A stretch of 64,000 nt of DNA from Defluviitaleaceae bacterium (GCA_009780585.1 WQZS01000018.1:1-64000); one strand, 5' to 3'. Shown: positions 45,126-54,058, counted from the stretch's first letter. The notes: generated from the letters alone by a model not told the origin. Numbers and translations: made by a program.

Positions 45126-46671
45126 GATATTTTCTCAGTACCTCTAACACCTTATCCATATCAAGCGGTTTACCTAAGTGTCCGTCCATGCCCGCCGCCA
45201 GGCATTTATCAATGTCGCTTTTAAAAACGTTAGCGGTCATCGCGATTATCGGCAGCTTGCCTTGCGGGTGTGCGGGAAGTTGGCGTATCCGGCGGGACGC
45301 TTCCAACCCGTCCATGACAGGCATTTGTACGTCCATAAAGACGATATCATATTTATTGGGATGCTCCCCAATCATATCAAGCGCGTCCTTGCCGTTTTCG
45401 GCGCAGTCGATTTCCAGCCTCGTGTCTCCAAGCAAAGTGATAAGGATTTCGCGGTTGATTTCAATATCTTCGGCAAGCAGCATTGTTTTACCCGCGAATT
45501 CATTGATAACGGTCGTATCGCTGCCGATGTTGTCCGTTACGCCCGAGTCTTCGTTTACGAAGTCGATACCGGACGCCGGCATCGTGCGCGGGTCTGTATC
45601 GCCGCGCCTTACCTTCACGGTAAAGATAAACCGTGCGCCTTTGCCGAGCTCCGACTCGATGCGGATGTTACCACCCATCAACTCGATGATACGCTTGGAA
45701 ATGGCAAGCCCCAACCCCGTACCGCCGTATTTGCGGCTGATATCGCTTTCGGCTTGCTCGTATGCGGAAAATAACCGCTCCTTTTGCTCGTCGGATATCC
45801 CGATACCGCTGTCGGTTACCTCGATGCACAGCTCGCAATCCCCGTCGGATTCGGACGCGATAGACGCGTCAAAGCGGATTTCACCGTCTTCGGGGGTAAA
45901 CTTGACCGCGTTGGCAAGTAAATTCGTGATGACCTGCGCCAAGCGTTGGTCGTCACCTATCAGGTAATGCGGAATGTTTTCGTTGACATTCACAACCAGC
46001 TGCTGCCGTTTTTCGTCCAATTGATAGCCCACGACCGTAAAGACTTTTTTCAGCATTTGCCCGAAGTTATATTCAACGGGTGCCAATTCCAGCTTGTCAG
46101 CCTCAATTTTCGCCATGTCCAGCACGTCATTGATAACACCCAGCAAATGGGATGACGCTTCCCCAATTTTATTAAGGGCTTGGTTTTTTTGCTCAATGCT
46201 TTCGGCTTTTTTCCCTATGGCTGTCATGCCGAAGACCGCGTTAATGGGTGTCCGTATTTCATGGCTCATTCTGGAGAGGAATTCGCTTTTGATATGGCTT
46301 ATTTCTTCCGCGTAATCCTTTTTCCTTACCAGTTCTTCTTGGGCTTCTTTTAATTGCACTATGGTCCGGCTGTCCCTTGCCTTCAGCTTACCTACCATGA
46401 TAACGATCGATGATACCGCCAATACGATCGTCATCAATTTTTCCGCCGCCACGACATCGGACGTGGCGATGAAAAAAAAGTACGCGGAATATATCACGGC
46501 GGTACTGCCGCTCAATATTCCGCTGGTATAGCCGTCCAAGTATGTAAACAGTACGACAGGGATAATCAATATCATCATCGGGTTCGGTATCTTAAAGAAG
46601 TAAACGAACGCAATCGCCAAAACCGTGACGGGAACGCTCGCAAACCGATAAATTATTCTATTCCATTTCAT
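45112..46671 (-). CDS. Hybrid histidine kinase with multi-helix membrane N-terminus and REC domain
   Basis: The ATG at 46671 (KWNRIIYRF start) is preferred over the one at 46704 because the membrane region begins at once; the ribosome-binding site AAGGGATGG is only moderate. The 519-aa protein has about four short membrane helices (about 8-95), a coiled-coil linker and HisKA (SHEIRTPINA, His about 136). The HATPase has NLLANAVKFTPEDG, DSGIGIS and GTGLGLAISKRI. The C-terminal REC has phospho-Asp in VFMDVQMPVMDG (about 444). There is no periplasmic sensor loop or DNA-binding output. It may feed the neighbouring regulator by phosphorelay; no HPt domain is visible in the window. Confidence 0.88.
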   Translation of the reverse strand: MKWNRIIYRFASVPVTVLAIAFVYFFKIPNPMMILIIPVVLFTYLDGYTSGILSGSTAVIYSAYFFFIATSDVVAAEKLMTIVLAVSSIVIMVGKLKARDSRTIVQLKEAQEELVRKKDYAEEISHIKSEFLSRMSHEIRTPINAVFGMTAIGKKAESIEQKNQALNKIGEASSHLLGVINDVLDMAKIEADKLELAPVEYNFGQMLKKVFTVVGYQLDEKRQQLVVNVNENIPHYLIGDDQRLAQVITNLLANAVKFTPEDGEIRFDASIASESDGDCELCIEVTDSGIGISDEQKERLFSAYEQAESDISRKYGGTGLGLAISKRIIELMGGNIRIESELGKGARFIFTVKVRRGDTDPRTMPASGIDFVNEDSGVTDNIGSDTTVINEFAGKTMLLAEDIEINREILITLLGDTRLEIDCAENGKDALDMIGEHPNKYDIVFMDVQMPVMDGLEASRRIRQLPAHPQGKLPIIAMTANVFKSDIDKCLAAGMDGHLGKPLDMDKVLEVLRKYLMKE

Positions 46672-46690
46672 AAAACAACCATCCCTTAAA

Positions 46691-46723
46691 CGAACGCCTT
46701 GCAAATTTGTTGCAAGGCGTTCG
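46691..46723 (-). terminator. Strong hairpin at the end of the por operon
   Basis: The 14-bp stem CGAACGCCTTGCAA/TTGCAAGGCGTTCG with a 5-base loop lies 20 bases past the porB stop. On the minus strand only GTTT follows, so it is terminator-like with a weak T-tract. It also separates porB from the downstream hybrid kinase on the same strand. Confidence 0.65.
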
Positions 46724-46743
46724 CAGTTATTAATGTTAAACTT

Positions 46744-47691
46744 TTACTTGCACTTTTTCAGTAATTGCTCCCACTTCTTATCAACATGCGCTTGCAAATC
46801 CTCGATCATCCATTCGTTGCCTTTCTTGAATAGATGGCGGAAACGGCCTTGCAATTTGAGGTAGTCTTCGACGGGGAGTTTCTTCTTCGGTTCGTAGGTC
46901 AGCTTCCATTCGCCGTCCTCGACCTCGTACAGCGGCCAGATGCAGGTTTCCACGGCCAGCTTTGTAATGGTCATTAATTCCTCGGCAGGATATCTCCAAC
47001 CGCGCGGGCAGGGAGCCAACACGTTAAGGAAGGCCGGGCCGGGCGTGTAGTGCGCCTTGTAGGCTTTTTCGTGCAGGTCCTTGAAGTTGTTGGTAAAGGT
47101 CGTTTGTGCGACATAGGGTACGCCGTGGCCCACGATGATAGCCGTGAGGTCCTTTTTGTGCTGGCCTTTACCTACGCCCATTTCGCCTTTGGCTTGCTTG
47201 GTGCCGACGGGAGCCGTCGAAACCTCGGCGAACTTGGGCGTGGAAGAGGAGCGTTGCAAGCCCGTGTTCATATAGGCTTCGTTGTCGTAGCATACATAAA
47301 CCATGTCGTGGCCGCGTTCCATCGCGCCGGAGAGCGATTGGAGGCCGATGTCGTACGTGCCGCCGTCGCCGCCGAAGGCAATGAACTTGTAATTGTCCGT
47401 AATCTTACCCTTACGCTTGAGCGCGTTGTAGTTGGACTCCACGCCGCTGATTGTGGCGGCTACGTTTTCAAAGGCGCAATGGATGAAGCCTTCCTGCCAT
47501 GCGGTGAAGGGGAAGAGTACGCTGGAAACTTCCAAGCAGCATGTGGCTACGCCGCAAACGGTCTTGTCCTCTTCGTTAACGGCGCGGAGTACGCCGCGTA
47601 CCGCAACGCTCGCGCCGCAACCGGCGCAAAGGCGATGGCCGCCCGTCAAACGTTCCGGTTTGTTGGATTCCTTCTTAAGATTGTAAGCCAT
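46744..47691 (-). CDS. porB: Pyruvate:ferredoxin oxidoreductase, beta subunit
   Basis: The 315-aa TPP-binding subunit has the N-terminal Cys motif HRLCAGCGA and a further cluster Cys (ATCCLEV and later). The TPP/Mg site is GGDGGTYDIGLQSL, with YDNEAYMNTG and SSSTP following. Together with PorA, PorC and PorD it converts pyruvate plus CoA to acetyl-CoA, CO2 and reduced ferredoxin, which can feed the hydrogenase. Its start overlaps the porA stop by one base. A related 2-oxoacid specificity (for example 2-oxoisovalerate) cannot be excluded, but the gene set and order fit the four-subunit pyruvate enzyme. Confidence 0.92.
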   Translation of the reverse strand: MAYNLKKESNKPERLTGGHRLCAGCGASVAVRGVLRAVNEEDKTVCGVATCCLEVSSVLFPFTAWQEGFIHCAFENVAATISGVESNYNALKRKGKITDNYKFIAFGGDGGTYDIGLQSLSGAMERGHDMVYVCYDNEAYMNTGLQRSSSTPKFAEVSTAPVGTKQAKGEMGVGKGQHKKDLTAIIVGHGVPYVAQTTFTNNFKDLHEKAYKAHYTPGPAFLNVLAPCPRGWRYPAEELMTITKLAVETCIWPLYEVEDGEWKLTYEPKKKLPVEDYLKLQGRFRHLFKKGNEWMIEDLQAHVDKKWEQLLKKCK

Positions 47692-48878
47692 TAGTTTACC
47701 CCCCTTACTCCGACATGGCGATAAATATCGTCGGTGTTGGTTCCGGAGTTGATGATTTCGGTAAGTTTTTCATATACATACAGGAAATTGTCGACCGTTA
47801 CGTCGCGTCCGCCCAAGCCGTAGATATAGTTGACGATTTGGGGACGGGTTGCGAGGTCGTAGCACGCCGTACGCACGTCCACGAATACGGGGCCGCCCAT
47901 GCCGTTGAAGCTGTCGCACTTGTCCATGACGGCGACGGCCTTCGCGTTTGACAGCGCCTTCGCGACTTCCGCGTGGGGGAAGGGACGGAACACGCGCAAT
48001 TTAAGCACGCCCACCTTTTCGCCCTTGGCGCGGAGCTGGTCGGCGGCTACCTTTGCGGTACCCGCGCTGGAGTTAAGCACGACGATCACGCGTTCGGCAT
48101 CGGCCATTTTATATTCCTCAAATAAGCCGTACCCGCGGCCTGTCATCGCGGCGAATTCCTTGGAAACGTCCAAGATGACTTGCTTCGCTCTCTTCATGGC
48201 TTGCGCGCGTTGGTATTGGTGCTCGAAGTAGAAGTGCGGCGTATCGTACGGGCCGACGGACAAGGGCCCGCCGTCAATCAAGTGACGTTCGGGTTTGAAT
48301 TCGCCCACGAATTCCTTCACTTTTTCGTCTTCGATCAATTCGATGTTTTCCACCGCGTGTGAAGTGATGAAACCGTCCTGGCACACCATAACGGGGAGCA
48401 GAACGTCCTTATGCTCGGAAATACGCCAGGACATCACATAGTTGTCATACGCTTCCTGGTTGTTTTCCGAATACAATTGTATCCAGCCGGAATCGCGCGC
48501 GCCCATGGAGTCGGAATGGTCATTGTTGATGTTGATGGGGCCCGACAATGCCCTGTTGATGACCGCAAGCGTCATCGGCAAGCGTTGACCGGATGCCACA
48601 TACAAGAGTTCCCACATGAGGGCAAGGCCGCACGCGGATGTAACCGTAGCGGTACGCCCGCCTGCCGCGGATGCACCGATACAGGCACTCATGGCGGAGT
48701 GTTCCGATTCAACCGCTACGAATTCGGTATCGACTTCGCCGTCGGCCACGTATTGGGAAAAGTAATGCACGACCTCGGTCGAAGGGGTGATCGGATAAGC
48801 GGCAACCACATCGGGGTTGATTTGCTTCATCGCTGTGGCGGTGGCTTCGTTACCGGATAATAATCTACGGATTCCCAT
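47691..48878 (-). CDS. porA: Pyruvate:ferredoxin oxidoreductase, alpha subunit
   Basis: The 395-aa protein has the domain I and II arrangement of PorA. The TPP-pyrimidine-binding part is YPITPSTEVVHYFSQYVADG with VESEHSAMSACIGASAAGGR near residues 30-75. The transketolase C-terminal-like domain has VVLNSSAGTAKVAADQLR and LRVFRPFPHAEV. It is preceded closely by porD and followed by porB, as in the classical porCDAB operon. Confidence 0.94.
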   Translation of the reverse strand: MGIRRLLSGNEATATAMKQINPDVVAAYPITPSTEVVHYFSQYVADGEVDTEFVAVESEHSAMSACIGASAAGGRTATVTSACGLALMWELLYVASGQRLPMTLAVINRALSGPININNDHSDSMGARDSGWIQLYSENNQEAYDNYVMSWRISEHKDVLLPVMVCQDGFITSHAVENIELIEDEKVKEFVGEFKPERHLIDGGPLSVGPYDTPHFYFEHQYQRAQAMKRAKQVILDVSKEFAAMTGRGYGLFEEYKMADAERVIVVLNSSAGTAKVAADQLRAKGEKVGVLKLRVFRPFPHAEVAKALSNAKAVAVMDKCDSFNGMGGPVFVDVRTACYDLATRPQIVNYIYGLGGRDVTVDNFLYVYEKLTEIINSGTNTDDIYRHVGVRGVN

Positions 48879-49184
48879 TTATTTGTCCTCCTTTTCCCAA
48901 GTAATCGCGCCTTCGAAGGGGCAAACCTTGAAGCATACGCCGCAGCCCTTGCAATGCTTGAAATTAAAGTCGAGGCGTTTTTCGTTTTGTACGGGGATGG
49001 CGGAGTCCGGGCAAACCGGGAAGCAAAGCATACATTGCTTGCATTTATCTTCGTGGAAGCGCGGGATCATGATACGCCAGTCGCCCGTGTTTACGTCGAG
49101 GGCCGTTCCGCCTTCGGTTATGTTGCCGCCTACGTTGATTTCATCCCATTTTTGGTCTTGATTTACACCTTTTACATAAATCAT
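48879..49184 (-). CDS. porD: Pyruvate:ferredoxin oxidoreductase, delta (ferredoxin-like) subunit
   Basis: The 101-aa subunit has two [4Fe-4S] motifs: CKQCMLCFPVCPDSAI (about 38-53) and CKGCGVCFKVCPFEGAI (about 75-91). It ties the catalytic TPP site to external ferredoxin. It overlaps porC by 4 bases and stops immediately before porA. Confidence 0.94.
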   Translation of the reverse strand: MIYVKGVNQDQKWDEINVGGNITEGGTALDVNTGDWRIMIPRFHEDKCKQCMLCFPVCPDSAIPVQNEKRLDFNFKHCKGCGVCFKVCPFEGAITWEKEDK

Positions 49185-49762
49185 ATGCCTTTGACCTCCT
49201 TTAAGCCGCGTTCGATCGCCTTCATGTTGGGCGCGATTACGTGGGGTTTTGAGGAGAAGGTATCTTTAATGGAGACTTCCATTTCCTTCATAAACGCGTC
49301 TTCGGGTATTACGCCGCTGACTTTTACGATGGCGGCAAGCATGGCGGTGTTGGAAAGGTTGCGGTTGCCCAATTCCTCACCCGCGATCGCGGAAGCGTCG
49401 ATGGTGTAGACCCCGCCTTCATAGCCTTCGAGTTGGTCGATGAGGTCCTTGGGTTCCCTTTCGGAGTTGATGACGATGGCACCCGTCTTTTTGAGGCCGC
49501 CGGTTACATCCACCGCCGAGAGGAGCGTCGCGTCTACGACCACGACATAGTCGGGTTCGTAGATATTGGAGTGTAGCGAACTGCGTTCATCGCTGATACG
49601 ATTGTACGCGGCAATCGGCGCACCCATTCTTTCCGGGCCGTACTCGGGGAAACCCTGTACGAATTTCCCTTGTGCGAACGCCGCGTCCGCCAGGAGCAAG
49701 GAAGCCGTTTTCGCACCTTGTCCGCCGCGTCCGTGCCAGCGTATTTCTACCATGTTTGACAT
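49181..49762 (-). CDS. porC: Pyruvate:ferredoxin oxidoreductase, gamma subunit
   Basis: The ATG at 49762 is chosen, since it gives the canonical start VEIRWHGRGGQGAKTAS and has AAAGGTGG upstream. The longer open frame to 49993 runs through the promoter region. The 193-aa protein has the gamma-subunit features GFPEYGPERMGAPIAAYNRI and NTAMLAAIVKVSG. It is the first gene of the operon. Confidence 0.93.
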   Translation of the reverse strand: MSNMVEIRWHGRGGQGAKTASLLLADAAFAQGKFVQGFPEYGPERMGAPIAAYNRISDERSSLHSNIYEPDYVVVVDATLLSAVDVTGGLKKTGAIVINSEREPKDLIDQLEGYEGGVYTIDASAIAGEELGNRNLSNTAMLAAIVKVSGVIPEDAFMKEMEVSIKDTFSSKPHVIAPNMKAIERGLKEVKGI

Positions 49763-49862
49763 GCTAGACCACCTTTCGTTTTGATTTTTGTTTTGCTGAC
49801 GGCCATTGTATGCGTACGAATTTAATTTATTAATTTTGTACGCGGTCAATGACAGTATTTCG

Positions 49863-49868
49863 ATTATA
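49863..49868 (-). promoter_or_regulatory. Candidate -10 for the por operon
   Basis: A perfect TATAAT on the minus strand lies 100 bases before porC in an AT-rich region. The hexamer 17 bases further upstream (TTACGA) is a poor -35. A leader of about 90 bases would result. I see no known riboswitch in it. Confidence 0.4.
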
Positions 49869-49932
49869 CCGTAACACTTTTGCGTTCGTAAACGGAACAA
49901 TAGTTCTTGTCCAAAGCGTGAAAAACAAAAAT

Positions 49933-49965
49933 AAAAAACCCGCAGTCTGTTATGGACATGCGGGT
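49933..49965 (-). terminator. Terminator of the HlyD-ylmE-sepF-ylmG operon
   Basis: On the minus strand the stem ACCCGCA/TGCGGGT with an inner GTC/GAC pairing is followed by a run of six T. It lies 46 bases beyond the ylmG stop. Confidence 0.85.
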
Positions 49966-50011
49966 CAAATCTGTTGTGGTACATACGGATCAAAAGGTTG
50001 TAAAAACAATT

Positions 50012-50290
50012 TTATACTAATCTTATCAGCATTTGAATAATAAAATCACGCAGTAAAAACATCAGCAGCAAGGCGAAAATCACGGAAAAATCTATAATCA
50101 TACCCGGGCCGCCCAAAGGTGACCTTTGGATAACCCTCCGTATGGGCGAAAGGAAGGGTTCCGTCGTCTTATATATATAGTAAGGGATCCTACCCTTCAC
50201 GTTCGGAAACCAAGACAAGAGAATCCGCACGAATAACACTACATATAAAATATTAAAAAACCATTCGATCGCTCTGATTAAATGAAACAA
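50012..50290 (-). CDS. ylmG: YggT/YlmG-family membrane protein
   Basis: The 92-aa protein has two membrane segments (about 5-27 and 63-87). They flank the conserved loop RILLSWFPNV...PYYIYKTTEPFLSPIRRVI (quoted in parts) of the YggT family. It follows sepF by 5 bases in the ylmE-sepF-ylmG order seen across Gram-positive bacteria near division genes. Its role in division or membrane organisation is not fully defined. Confidence 0.93.
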   Translation of the reverse strand: MFHLIRAIEWFFNILYVVLFVRILLSWFPNVKGRIPYYIYKTTEPFLSPIRRVIQRSPLGGPGMIIDFSVIFALLLMFLLRDFIIQMLIRLV

Positions 50291-50295
50291 TCCGC

Positions 50296-50823
50296 CTACC
50301 TTGCGCTAACCCAGGGGAAAAGGTACCCGCCGCTGGTGAGTTCTTCTTTCATTTCCCCGGAAATGTGTACGCCCTCGGGCGCGACCAGGAAAATATCCTT
50401 CGAAATGCGGGAAATGGAACCGTCGAGCGCGTAAACGGCACCGGCGATCACATCTGCGATCCGCTGCGCTTGTACGCGTTCCACACCCGTTAGGTTAACG
50501 GCGCAGGTTTTGCCTTCGCGGATGCTGTCGGTAACCGCGCACGTCGCGTTTATATCCTTGGGGTTGGATAGCATGATTTGCATCTTATTATCCGAATGAC
50601 CCTTACGGCCATATAATTCCACGATTTTATCATCGTACTTACCCTTTGAAGGCTTGGGCGCGGTAGCGGCGCGGGCGTGCTCTTGCCAGGTTTTTTCCGG
50701 CTGGGGTTGTTCTTCTTCATAATAATAGCTTTCTTCTTGGTTGTCGGGGTCGTAATTATCGAAGCCCGGACTCAGCATCGCGTTACGCAAGCCGCTTTTT
50801 ACTTTTACCCAAAATTCCTTCAT
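50296..50823 (-). CDS. sepF: Cell division protein SepF
   Basis: The 175-aa protein has a short N-terminal amphipathic start and an acidic, Gln/Tyr-rich linker (about 20-60). The SepF core (about 85-170) has NPKDINATCAVTDSIREGKT, DVIAGAVYALDGSISRIS and IFLVAPEGVHIS. It tethers FtsZ to the membrane and helps septum formation. It lies between ylmE and ylmG, supporting the assignment. Confidence 0.95.
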   Translation of the reverse strand: MKEFWVKVKSGLRNAMLSPGFDNYDPDNQEESYYYEEEQPQPEKTWQEHARAATAPKPSKGKYDDKIVELYGRKGHSDNKMQIMLSNPKDINATCAVTDSIREGKTCAVNLTGVERVQAQRIADVIAGAVYALDGSISRISKDIFLVAPEGVHISGEMKEELTSGGYLFPWVSAR

Positions 50824-50845
50824 TACTATTACCTCCCTGTTGTAG

Positions 50846-51616
50846 TTACCTTCCCCCCACCAAAGCGGTGCCGATCCTTACCATTGTGGCCCCTTCTTCG
50901 ATGGCTGCGGCGTAATCGCCGCTCATCCCCATTGACAGCTCGCAGGGAATTGAATCATAACTTGTAATGGAATTGTAACGGCCTGTCCCAAAAATGTCAA
51001 CCCCTAAAATTCGCATTTTTCTGAAAAATAAACGGTTTTCTTCACTATTTTCTACAAAAGGGGGGACGCACATCAATCCGCGCAATCGTACGTTCGGCAA
51101 TTCGAACACTTGCTCCGAAAATACTTTCGCATTTTCGGGTGAAGTGCCTTGTTTATTGGCTTCGCCGGCTATATTTATCTCAATTAATACATCTATTACT
51201 TTATTGGCCATTTTCGCCCTTTTGTCGATTTCCAAGGCTAAATCAAGGGAATCCACCGAATGTATCATGCAAACCTTGTCGATAATTTGCTTTACCTTAT
51301 TTCGTTGCAAATGGCCGATAAAATGCCATGAAGGTGCCTCGTCAAGCAATTCAACATATTTCGGCAAGAATTCTTGAGCGCGGTTTTCACCCAAGTCCGT
51401 AACGCCGCACGCCAAAAGTGTACGGATACGTGAAACGTCCACCGTCTTCGTCACGCCGATCAATTTAACATTTGTAGCGGAACGCCCGCTCTTTTCAGCC
51501 GCTCGGGCGATATTTTCTCGTATTATTCTTACGTTTTCATCTACCCTCTCGCTTGCTTCGCAAGCCGGCCGGGTGGCCCGTTGCTTCGCAACGCCGTCTG
51601 CGCCGGTGATTACCAT
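50846..51616 (-). CDS. ylmE: YggS/YlmE-family PLP-binding protein
   Basis: The 256-aa protein has the family features LIGVTKTVDVSRI with the PLP lysine, LGENRAQEFLPK, WHFIGHLQRNK, VLIEINIAGEANKQG, LRGLMCVPP and LSMGMSGDYAAAIEEGATMVRIGTA (quoted in part). It helps pyridoxal-phosphate homeostasis. The N-terminal ~25 residues are encoded by a cluster of three hairpins (51551-51593) and do not look like the family. No in-frame start codon lies between this stretch and the conserved core, so the extension is probably translated. It overlaps the HlyD-like gene by 7 bases. Confidence 0.93.
   Translation of the reverse strand: MVITGADGVAKQRATRPACEASERVDENVRIIRENIARAAEKSGRSATNVKLIGVTKTVDVSRIRTLLACGVTDLGENRAQEFLPKYVELLDEAPSWHFIGHLQRNKVKQIIDKVCMIHSVDSLDLALEIDKRAKMANKVIDVLIEINIAGEANKQGTSPENAKVFSEQVFELPNVRLRGLMCVPPFVENSEENRLFFRKMRILGVDIFGTGRYNSITSYDSIPCELSMGMSGDYAAAIEEGATMVRIGTALVGGR
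51551..51593 (-). repeat. Triple-hairpin palindromic element inside the 5' end of ylmE
   Basis: Three abutting dyads occur within 43 bases: GCTTGC-TTC-GCAAGC (51551-51565), GGCC-GGGT-GGCC (51567-51578) and CGTTGC-TTC-GCAACG (51579-51593). The two outer hairpins are near copies of each other, an organisation like REP/BIME elements. It is translated in frame as a short Ala/Arg/Glu-rich extension before the conserved YlmE core. Confidence 0.65.
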
Positions 51617-53061
51617 ATCATTTGACCGTCCGTTACCAACAACGCGTCGACAACAATGCTGTCGAACTCACGCAAACCCCGATTGCGTACGGGGCACAAC
51701 AGCGTGGAACCGCCCCTGTCTACAATCAATTCGTCCGTATAAATCCTGCGGAAATCGGCGAAGCCGTGGTTGGCGCGGTACACGCCCTGCACGCTGTGTA
51801 CCGAATCGATTGTATAACGGCCTCCCTGCCCGTCCAACAGGACATCACCGAAAAACAACCCCGGCGTATCGCTTCTGATGTGGGCATACGCGCCCGCCCA
51901 TTCCGACACCGTAACGGGGATGCTGATGTTCCCCTCCCCCGTATAACGAAGTACGGAATTTTCTATGATACCGTGGATATAATTGATCGGAACCATAAAA
52001 TAATCGCGCGTGGCGACGGCGGTATTGGGGATCTTCAGGCCCTCCTCCACGGCTTGCGTCATGCGGATGTTCACGTTGCGGCGATGCATAAAATCCATCA
52101 CATAACGCGAGGTGCGGAGTATAACGCGGCTCTCGCGCGTATACATTTCCATATGCGTAATGCGCATACTAATGGGGATATAATCGCCTATAACAGGATT
52201 TTCGACGAATACCGTACGCGTTTGCCCTACTTCATAACCGCGTATCAATTCGTTGGGTATGTACGCGGCGATGTACCACGTATTGCCTACGATCCTAAAG
52301 GCGGGTTCGTTGGCTTCCAGGTATTGCGGGGGGAAAAGGGGAATGGCGTCGGGGGTAAAATTAAGCTGCTCGCGGGTGAGTGTTTCCATAGCGGCAAGGG
52401 TAAAGATGTTCTCCAGCCCGTCCAGTATCGGCGTCATAATACCGTTCGAACGGGCATACATATTGGTGGAATGTACGCCCATACGCGCGATCAAATCCGC
52501 TTGCTCTCCCGCGTATCCGCTTACGGCGTGCATACTTCTTGAAATAATTAATTGATTGCGGTGCGTGATCGACTGGTTTAGATTGTCGCGCAACGCGTAC
52601 AAATCAGAAAGGTTATGGGAAGTGAAGGAATGGGCGCGATTGTCCACCTGCCCCCGTATATGGTTATTTAAGCGGACGACATTGGGGTCCGAATAATCAT
52701 GGCGCATCGTATCGATACGCATGGCGTGCTGGTCCAAGGCCAGCATGTCCTGATTGATAGCGGTGACCTCCGCAACGTCCTGTATGCTGGCGACTCGCGT
52801 GCCCGAACGGACGCGCTCCCCTTCGCTTACGGCAAACACGATTTGGCCGTCGCGCGGGGCGTGGTACACGCGTTCGTCACGGATAATGATGCCGGAAATG
52901 GTCTGCGGCGCGTCGATGGGACCGATGCGGACGACTTCCGTGGGTATGTTGGGGGCCATGTGGTTGACCCCGCGGTTTATCAAATGCCCGATGACGTAGA
53001 TGATGATGACGCCAAGGATAAAATACGCGGATATTGAGGAATAACGGATCCTTCTTTCCAA
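51610..53061 (-). CDS. HlyD-like single-membrane-span protein upstream of ylmE
   Basis: A TTG at 53061 with GGAG about 8 bases upstream is the likely start (483 aa); a GTG at 53070 is in the same frame but overlaps the ribosome-binding site. One membrane helix (about 12-33) is followed by a lipoyl/HlyD-like part (GIIIRDERVYHAPRDGQIVF, GERVRSGTRVASI), a helical section and a C-terminal beta-barrel (VSEWAGAYAHIRS; LFFGDVLLDG). Proteins of this kind commonly precede ylmE-sepF in Clostridia. A partner transporter is not present here, and its role, perhaps in envelope or division, is unknown. It is divergent from ylbJ with only about 45 bases between starts. Confidence 0.78.
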   Translation of the reverse strand: MERRIRYSSISAYFILGVIIIYVIGHLINRGVNHMAPNIPTEVVRIGPIDAPQTISGIIIRDERVYHAPRDGQIVFAVSEGERVRSGTRVASIQDVAEVTAINQDMLALDQHAMRIDTMRHDYSDPNVVRLNNHIRGQVDNRAHSFTSHNLSDLYALRDNLNQSITHRNQLIISRSMHAVSGYAGEQADLIARMGVHSTNMYARSNGIMTPILDGLENIFTLAAMETLTREQLNFTPDAIPLFPPQYLEANEPAFRIVGNTWYIAAYIPNELIRGYEVGQTRTVFVENPVIGDYIPISMRITHMEMYTRESRVILRTSRYVMDFMHRRNVNIRMTQAVEEGLKIPNTAVATRDYFMVPINYIHGIIENSVLRYTGEGNISIPVTVSEWAGAYAHIRSDTPGLFFGDVLLDGQGGRYTIDSVHSVQGVYRANHGFADFRRIYTDELIVDRGGSTLLCPVRNRGLREFDSIVVDALLVTDGQMIW

Positions 53062-53105
53062 AGCAATCACTCCGAATCGGGAATCAAAAAATAGGAGTCA
53101 AAAGC

Positions 53106-54050
53106 GTGCCGTATAAGAAATTGATTATACCCCTGTTAATTGGCTTGTTCAATGCTTTGCTGCTTATATTTCCGCGGGAGGTATTGGGTGCGGCGCGGGA
53201 AGGGCTTTTGCTGTGGTTTCATACGATTTTGCCGTCGCTTTTGCCGTTTGTGATCGGTACGAACCTTTTGATAAAATTAGGTTTTATGCGATTTATCGGC
53301 GGAATCATCGCACCTTTGACGAAAAATGTGTTCGGGATTTCCGGCGCGGGGGGTACAGCGTTTATCACGGGAATCGTATCGGGTTACCCCATCGGCGCAA
53401 AGACCGTGGGTGATTTATGCCGCGAGGGTGACATTAAACCCGATGAAGCGCGGCGGCTGCTTGCGTTTTGCAATAACGCGGGACCTTTATTTATCGTGGG
53501 TGCGGTGGGGATCGGGATGTTCGGGGATGCGAAAGCGGGATATCTCCTTTGGGTGGGGCATATATTAGGTGCGCTGGCGGTCGGTTTACTCGGGCGATCC
53601 GGCGAAAAAAACAAAAAAAATAATTTCGGTGGAATCCAACGAAATTATTTGCAACGCCTCAACGGTGAACCCTTCGGTAAAGCGCTGGGCGAATCCGTTA
53701 AGAACGCCATGGAGGCGATGATTCTGGTTGGCGGGTTGATTATCCTTTTTAATGTGGTCGCTTGTATTTTTCGCTTAATGATAGGATTGGAGGAAGGCAT
53801 CGCCGCGGGGATATTCGGCGGATTGCTGGAAATTTCGGGCGGAACGAAAGCGATTGCCGCGGAAGGGATAAATACCCTTTCATTGGCAGCCGCGGCGTTT
53901 GTAATCGCTTTCGGCGGTTTCAGCGTCCACGCGCAAGCGATGCATTTCACCGCGGGTACGGGGATAAAGGCGGGCGTATATTTATCGTGTAAAATCCTGC
54001 ATGGCGTGCTTGCGGCGGTATTTACGGTGATTTTGTTTACCTTGCTTTAA
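53106..54050 (+). CDS. ylbJ: YlbJ-like sporulation integral membrane protein
   Basis: A GTG at 53106 with AGGAGT 8 bases upstream is chosen over the longer frame from 53034, which overlaps the divergent gene. The 314-aa polytopic protein has the nucleoside-recognition/Gate-like region: LLWFHTILPSLLPFVIGTNL, SGYPIGAKTVGDL, and a matching second half with ALGESVKNAMEAMILVGGLI. YlbJ is a sporulation protein needed for spore cortex formation in Bacillus, so this suggests spore-forming ancestry. It is followed by the convergent dacF gene after 8 bases. Confidence 0.85.
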   Translation: MPYKKLIIPLLIGLFNALLLIFPREVLGAAREGLLLWFHTILPSLLPFVIGTNLLIKLGFMRFIGGIIAPLTKNVFGISGAGGTAFITGIVSGYPIGAKTVGDLCREGDIKPDEARRLLAFCNNAGPLFIVGAVGIGMFGDAKAGYLLWVGHILGALAVGLLGRSGEKNKKNNFGGIQRNYLQRLNGEPFGKALGESVKNAMEAMILVGGLIILFNVVACIFRLMIGLEEGIAAGIFGGLLEISGGTKAIAAEGINTLSLAAAAFVIAFGGFSVHAQAMHFTAGTGIKAGVYLSCKILHGVLAAVFTVILFTLL

Positions 54051-54058
54051 TACGATTA

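Noticed and set aside
46744..49762. 2-oxoisovalerate or 2-oxoglutarate oxidoreductase instead of pyruvate enzyme
   Set aside because: The four separate subunits in gamma-delta-alpha-beta order and the PorA/PorB motifs fit pyruvate better, though residue-level specificity was not tested.
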